64,000 bases of DNA from Owenia fusiformis (lineage: Eukaryota; Annelida; Polychaeta; Sabellida; Oweniidae), in assembly GCA_903813345.2 (NCBI GenBank), contig CAIIXF020000001.1, positions 43,619,366-43,683,365 on the forward strand, given 5' to 3'. Under the pieces are notes generated by a model. The model did not search any database. It had not been told where the DNA came from and worked only from the letters and a program-made list of their open reading frames with translations. The position numbers were made by a program, and so were the translations under genes. Below are positions 60,495 to 64,000 of the stretch, in pieces. Numbering within the stretch: the first letter of the stretch is position 1; each line of letters starts with the position of its first letter.

Positions 60495-60662
60495 CTTTAT
60501 CGCTCATTCATGGAAAGTCGGTGGATGATTGCAGGTCTGAATGTGCACCTGCAGAAGTCCTTCATTGCCTAAACAACGCCTGATCAGTCACGATAAGCCA
60601 TCTTCATTTTCACTGTGCTTGTAACGTTATATTCATTTATCACATTTTCCTTGACCTGCTTC
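60495..60662 (-). other. Probable 5' UTR exon of the LRR-Ig gene
   Basis: On the minus strand an acceptor TTTTTCAG ends at 60663 and is followed by exon-like sequence up to the ATG at 60494. It holds a short upstream ORF, ATGGCTTATCGTGACTGA (about 60604-60587). This is inferred from the splice consensus only. Confidence 0.4.
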
Positions 60663-61284
60663 CTGAAAAACAACAAATCACAGGTAAAAACTCAATCAAG
60701 GAAGGAAATGAGGCTGCAGTTCTAATAATTCATCATAAAAACAAACTTGACCCTTTTGGCTTCCAAATAAAACGAAATCATAGTAAACTAATACAGTATA
60801 AATTATGCAGGATATACAGATAAACCAAATAACAGTTAAGCTATAATTAGCTAAACTTGCAAACTTACAAAAGAAAGTTTTTCCGCCTGAAGTTTTCTGA
60901 AAATCCCAGTTCCGGTATTACATTTTCCTCTCCTCACCATCAACCAACTCAATATAACTGTATAGACTGAACAATTCCAACAAACGTCTAGCTATAAAAT
61001 AGCATTAAAATTTGACATATAATTGGCTGAATCTACTTAAACACTTCCGTGCATAGATTCTTTTTAATTGTTCTTTTATAGGTATTATTAATCATAACTT
61101 GAGGGAGGATGTTCAATAAATAGTTCTATTTTATTCACGTGACCTAATCGTATTTGCATATTCTATGATCAACAAGAACGACGGCCATTTTGGAGTACTT
61201 TAGTGAACCCATAACATTAACTATTATTTTCTTTAGTTTTGTAACGATATAAAGGATTAAATATATATGTGAATACAGCTAAAT
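60663..61284. promoter_or_regulatory. Presumed bidirectional promoter region
   Basis: It lies between the divergent LRR-Ig gene and the signal-peptide exon at 61285. At 61182-61195 GGCCATTTTGGAG reads AAAATGGCC on the minus strand, a YY1-like core often found near starts. No TATA box or start site can be fixed. Confidence 0.4.
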
Positions 61285-61354
61285 ATGTCAGCATTTTGTC
61301 GGTGTGGCGTTGTGCTTACTCTAGGGATTCTAGTAGCAGTTCTTGGTGTTGAAG
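61285..61354 (+). CDS. First coding exon of an unidentified secreted or membrane protein
   Basis: An ATG opens 23 codons plus one base (MSAFCRCGVVLTLGILVAVL and GVE, then G) and is followed by a good donor, gtaagg, at 61355. Residues 8-21 are hydrophobic and fit a signal peptide. A possible continuation uses an acceptor ending ...gacgaag at 62202 and reads G-H-D-T-E-A-L-E-E before a donor gtaagttg near 62236, but that acceptor is weak. The alternative acceptor atgcag (about 62190) puts a stop in frame. The remainder of the gene lies beyond the window or was not recognised. Confidence 0.55.
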
Positions 61355-64000
61355 GTAAGGCATGATTTTTATTTTTTGTAAAAAAATCGCTGATTTATAT
61401 TTTCAGGCACCTTTCTCTCTTAGTCTTGTTTCTTTCAGATATATTCTAAATGTAGATTTAGAAAAATGTTTCTGTAATTCCTGAATTCGCAGTGATATAT
61501 CTGGATTACTATGATAGGCTTTCACCCTACTCCAAATCTATTGTTACGATTTGGAAATATCTGAAATTCAGGATACCCAAAATTCATGACAAAGATTTTA
61601 TTTTTGACTCCCTAGCTTAGCAATAGGCTATTAATACTCTAAAAATACAATTTCCTAAGTAAAGGACTCAAGGATGGTATTTACTGTCACAAATATTTAT
61701 ATCTTTGACGACAGGCACCCATAAAGTTGATGATTCTTTAGACTCGGAGTCAATAATACGCTAAAGAATCGTTATGGTTGAAACTTACTCGAGTCTCTTG
61801 CCAATTCTTGGCTAGGCTAGAGGTAATTTCATCTGGAATACTATGAACTCCATTTGAAAAAAGCTGGCCGACGTGTCATAAATTTATTGAATATTTTAAA
61901 AATTGCCAGATAAATCATTATGATTAAAATGGGATCGGCTCGGCTCATTGATGAGATATTGCATGATTTCGTCTAAAATTAAAACAAATGGCTTTAAGAA
62001 AAATGGCGATATTCGAAAACTGGTTAGCCATCCAGAAGATGTGAACTAATACTTTGATCACCTCATGTGTGTTTTGGAATTTTTGGTGAGGTAATGAGAC
62101 CAAAACTCGCAATTCAAATTGTGATGTGGAAAAATGGCGGACATTTGATTTCAAATTTTACGATTATGACATGACCCGTTATACATGCAGGAATTTATCT
62201 TTGGACGAAGGCCACGATACAGAGGCCTTAGAAGAAAGTAAGTTGAAACTGAAATACCTTCAAATGTTCCCTACATCTCAATTTCTCCATTTGTGAAAGT
62301 CTGTAAGTTATCTGCTGCTGATCAGGACTTCTTCTATTGAGAAAGCAAAATGGTGGTTTTGATGGAAGTTCTGCAATTAAAGTTAACATCATTTGGTAGA
62401 AAATATCCACTTAAGGATAAGGGGAAGTCCTGATCGGCACAAAAGTAGATGGTTACTTACCGACTGTCACATTTACAAATGGAGAAGCAAGCAGCTAAAT
62501 TCAGTATTTCTCAATGCTGTAGCGGGTGATGTTTTGAAATAGGAAAGTTATCTAGAATGTGGGGCAATGCACAATGATATTTGATTATACAGGTGTTTGT
62601 CATATGGTGTTTGCTATATACCTGGTACATGTGTATTACTTGTATTTTTATAGTACATATGTCCTGCCAGATTCTTGTCCAAGATAACTGACTTTTGAAA
62701 TGTCAAAGCTGGTAAAAATCAAATCATGTTTTTTTGCTAATATCTCAACTACAAGACCTCTACAAATGTACATTGATCTAAGTAGAAGATTTTTTCATTC
62801 TTAAATGGGAGCAGCACTTAAGTTTTGATGTGCATTCTATGTGAAGTAAGGCACTTTATTGTTTTTAATCTTTAGTCAAATTCATAAAGAGGCAAATTTT
62901 TATTTAGTTCTATATATTTGTCTTTTAAAGCGTAAAAATTAAAGGCCCCTTAAAAGCACCGGTAGACAGGGTGGTATTAGTAGGCAGACATTGACATGTG
63001 GTACATCGTTATTAACACGTATTGTCCCATTCAACATCATGAATGACAAATTGTACCTGATAACCATGTAGCACATAAAAGCCCACCTGTTACTTCTCAT
63101 AGTGAGAGAATTGTATCTCTTGTAAACATTCATTTTACTATGTAAATTATCAAACATTTATTTATGATCAGCTCAGGAACAATTATAATTGTTGTAATAA
63201 TCTAACTGACATAATATTAATGGTTTTAATTACATATTGTACCTGCTAAATAGGTGACACTTCTTTTGTCTAATTTGTACAATATTTGACTTTTAAAGGA
63301 GTGTAAGAACAGCCCTTATTTCAGTCAAGTCAGGATGGGTATAACTCTTTACATAATTTGATTGTCAAAGGATTTAATCGCTAATTTTACAGTATTCATC
63401 ATTGAAATTGTCCCAAAGTTCCATTGCCAGTAGCTGACATGGGGGCTTTTTCAAAGTACATTGTAATTGAATTTATCAAGGGAAAATATTTGAAGAAGCA
63501 TATAGATCCAGTTGTAATATTCATCACTACCGGTAAAATTTGGTATATCTTGGGATTTCTTTTATGCATATTAATACTAAGTGGATGAGATAAGCTCTGT
63601 AAAAATGATTAGCTGTAAAAGTTTGTGAGATAATACTGGTAAGTAAATAATATGCAAAGTACCAATATCTCTACATTATGTTGTATCAGATAGTTACCTA
63701 TGTATTACATCACATTATGAATCATGCAGCTAGTAATCCTTACCAATATGTTATTGTAGTCTATTTGAGGATTTCCCCTATGTACTGTATAATTGATACA
63801 ATATTCATGATATAGTAAATTAAGACATGTGGTATACATGCAGGGTATTGTCTAGAGAAAATAAACTGCTATAATGATAATCATATGCATCTTCGTTCAC
63901 TCCGCTCCCGTTGGTCGATGAACGCAGTGAAGACCCGAGCGTGCGAAGATGGGTGATATGGGCATTGCCTTTAATTTTCTACCATGCCTCTGGAAATGTT
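61355..64000. other. Probable first intron and downstream sequence of the 61285 gene
   Basis: No confident second exon. A GC-richer hairpin-bounded patch (63888-63951) stands out. The minus-strand ORFs in this stretch show no family features. Confidence 0.35.
63888..63951. repeat. Small GC-rich inverted-repeat patch
   Basis: CATCTTCG at 63888 is mirrored by CGAAGATG ending at 63951. Inside, GTTCACTCCGC and GCAGTGAAGAC-like strings give further partial pairing. At 64 bp it is clearly richer in GC than its surroundings. Confidence 0.5.

Overview
This is a window of animal nuclear DNA, AT-rich, with GT-AG introns, long intergenic stretches and a very heavy load of small DNA transposons. The two spliced enzyme and membrane-protein genes, the LRR-Ig receptor and the kinds of repeats fit a non-vertebrate bilaterian, probably marine (mollusc, echinoderm, hemichordate or similar). 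I cannot fix the phylum from sequence alone.

Genes. Four loci can be supported. (1) A complete uridine phosphorylase gene lies on + at 3180-6859: 8 coding exons and 311 aa, with a second in-phase candidate first exon at 2159-2169. (2) A phospholipid scramblase lies on + at 34872-41806: 9 coding exons and 358 aa. (3) A single-exon leucine-rich-repeat plus immunoglobulin transmembrane receptor lies on - at 58587-60494 (635 aa). (4) Divergent from it across about 0.8 kb, a signal-peptide first exon lies on + at 61285-61354; the rest of that gene is mostly or wholly outside the window. The four do not form an obvious pathway. The scramblase and the receptor are membrane proteins, and the phosphorylase is a cytosolic pyrimidine-salvage enzyme.

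Layout. 1-3.1 kb: degenerate repeats and the upstream part of the phosphorylase gene. 3.2-6.9 kb: the phosphorylase gene. 7-9.4 kb: 3' flank with nothing recognised. 9.4-34.7 kb: a transposon-rich intergenic region. It holds nested inverted-repeat elements, a 363-bp tandem array containing cAMP-response-element-like palindromes, a hAT-type MITE with an 8-bp target duplication, two large foldback elements, a decayed gag-like remnant on the - strand, and LTR-like sequence of that retroelement at 21.6-22.3 kb (-) and 32.8-34.76 kb (+). 34.9-41.8 kb: the scramblase gene, whose introns carry a palindrome cluster, a 1.3-kb foldback and a miniature LTR element with tRNA-like promoter boxes. 42.5-44.8 kb: three more inverted-repeat elements. 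44.9-57.7 kb: a 1.65-kb tandem duplication whose first copy was split by a 9.46-kb head-to-tail array of five related units. The intact second copy serves as an empty site. 58-64 kb: the receptor gene, a shared promoter region and the start of the next gene.

Most notable: the 46063-55522 array. It has terminal hairpins, a CTAA 3' end, insertion between A and T and a variable number of 3'-end copies, which is what a non-autonomous rolling-circle (Helitron or Helentron-like) element would leave. Also notable are the LTR miniature with an internal tRNA-like module, the two interchangeable first exons of the phosphorylase, and the scramblase start codon lying just past a retroelement leader.
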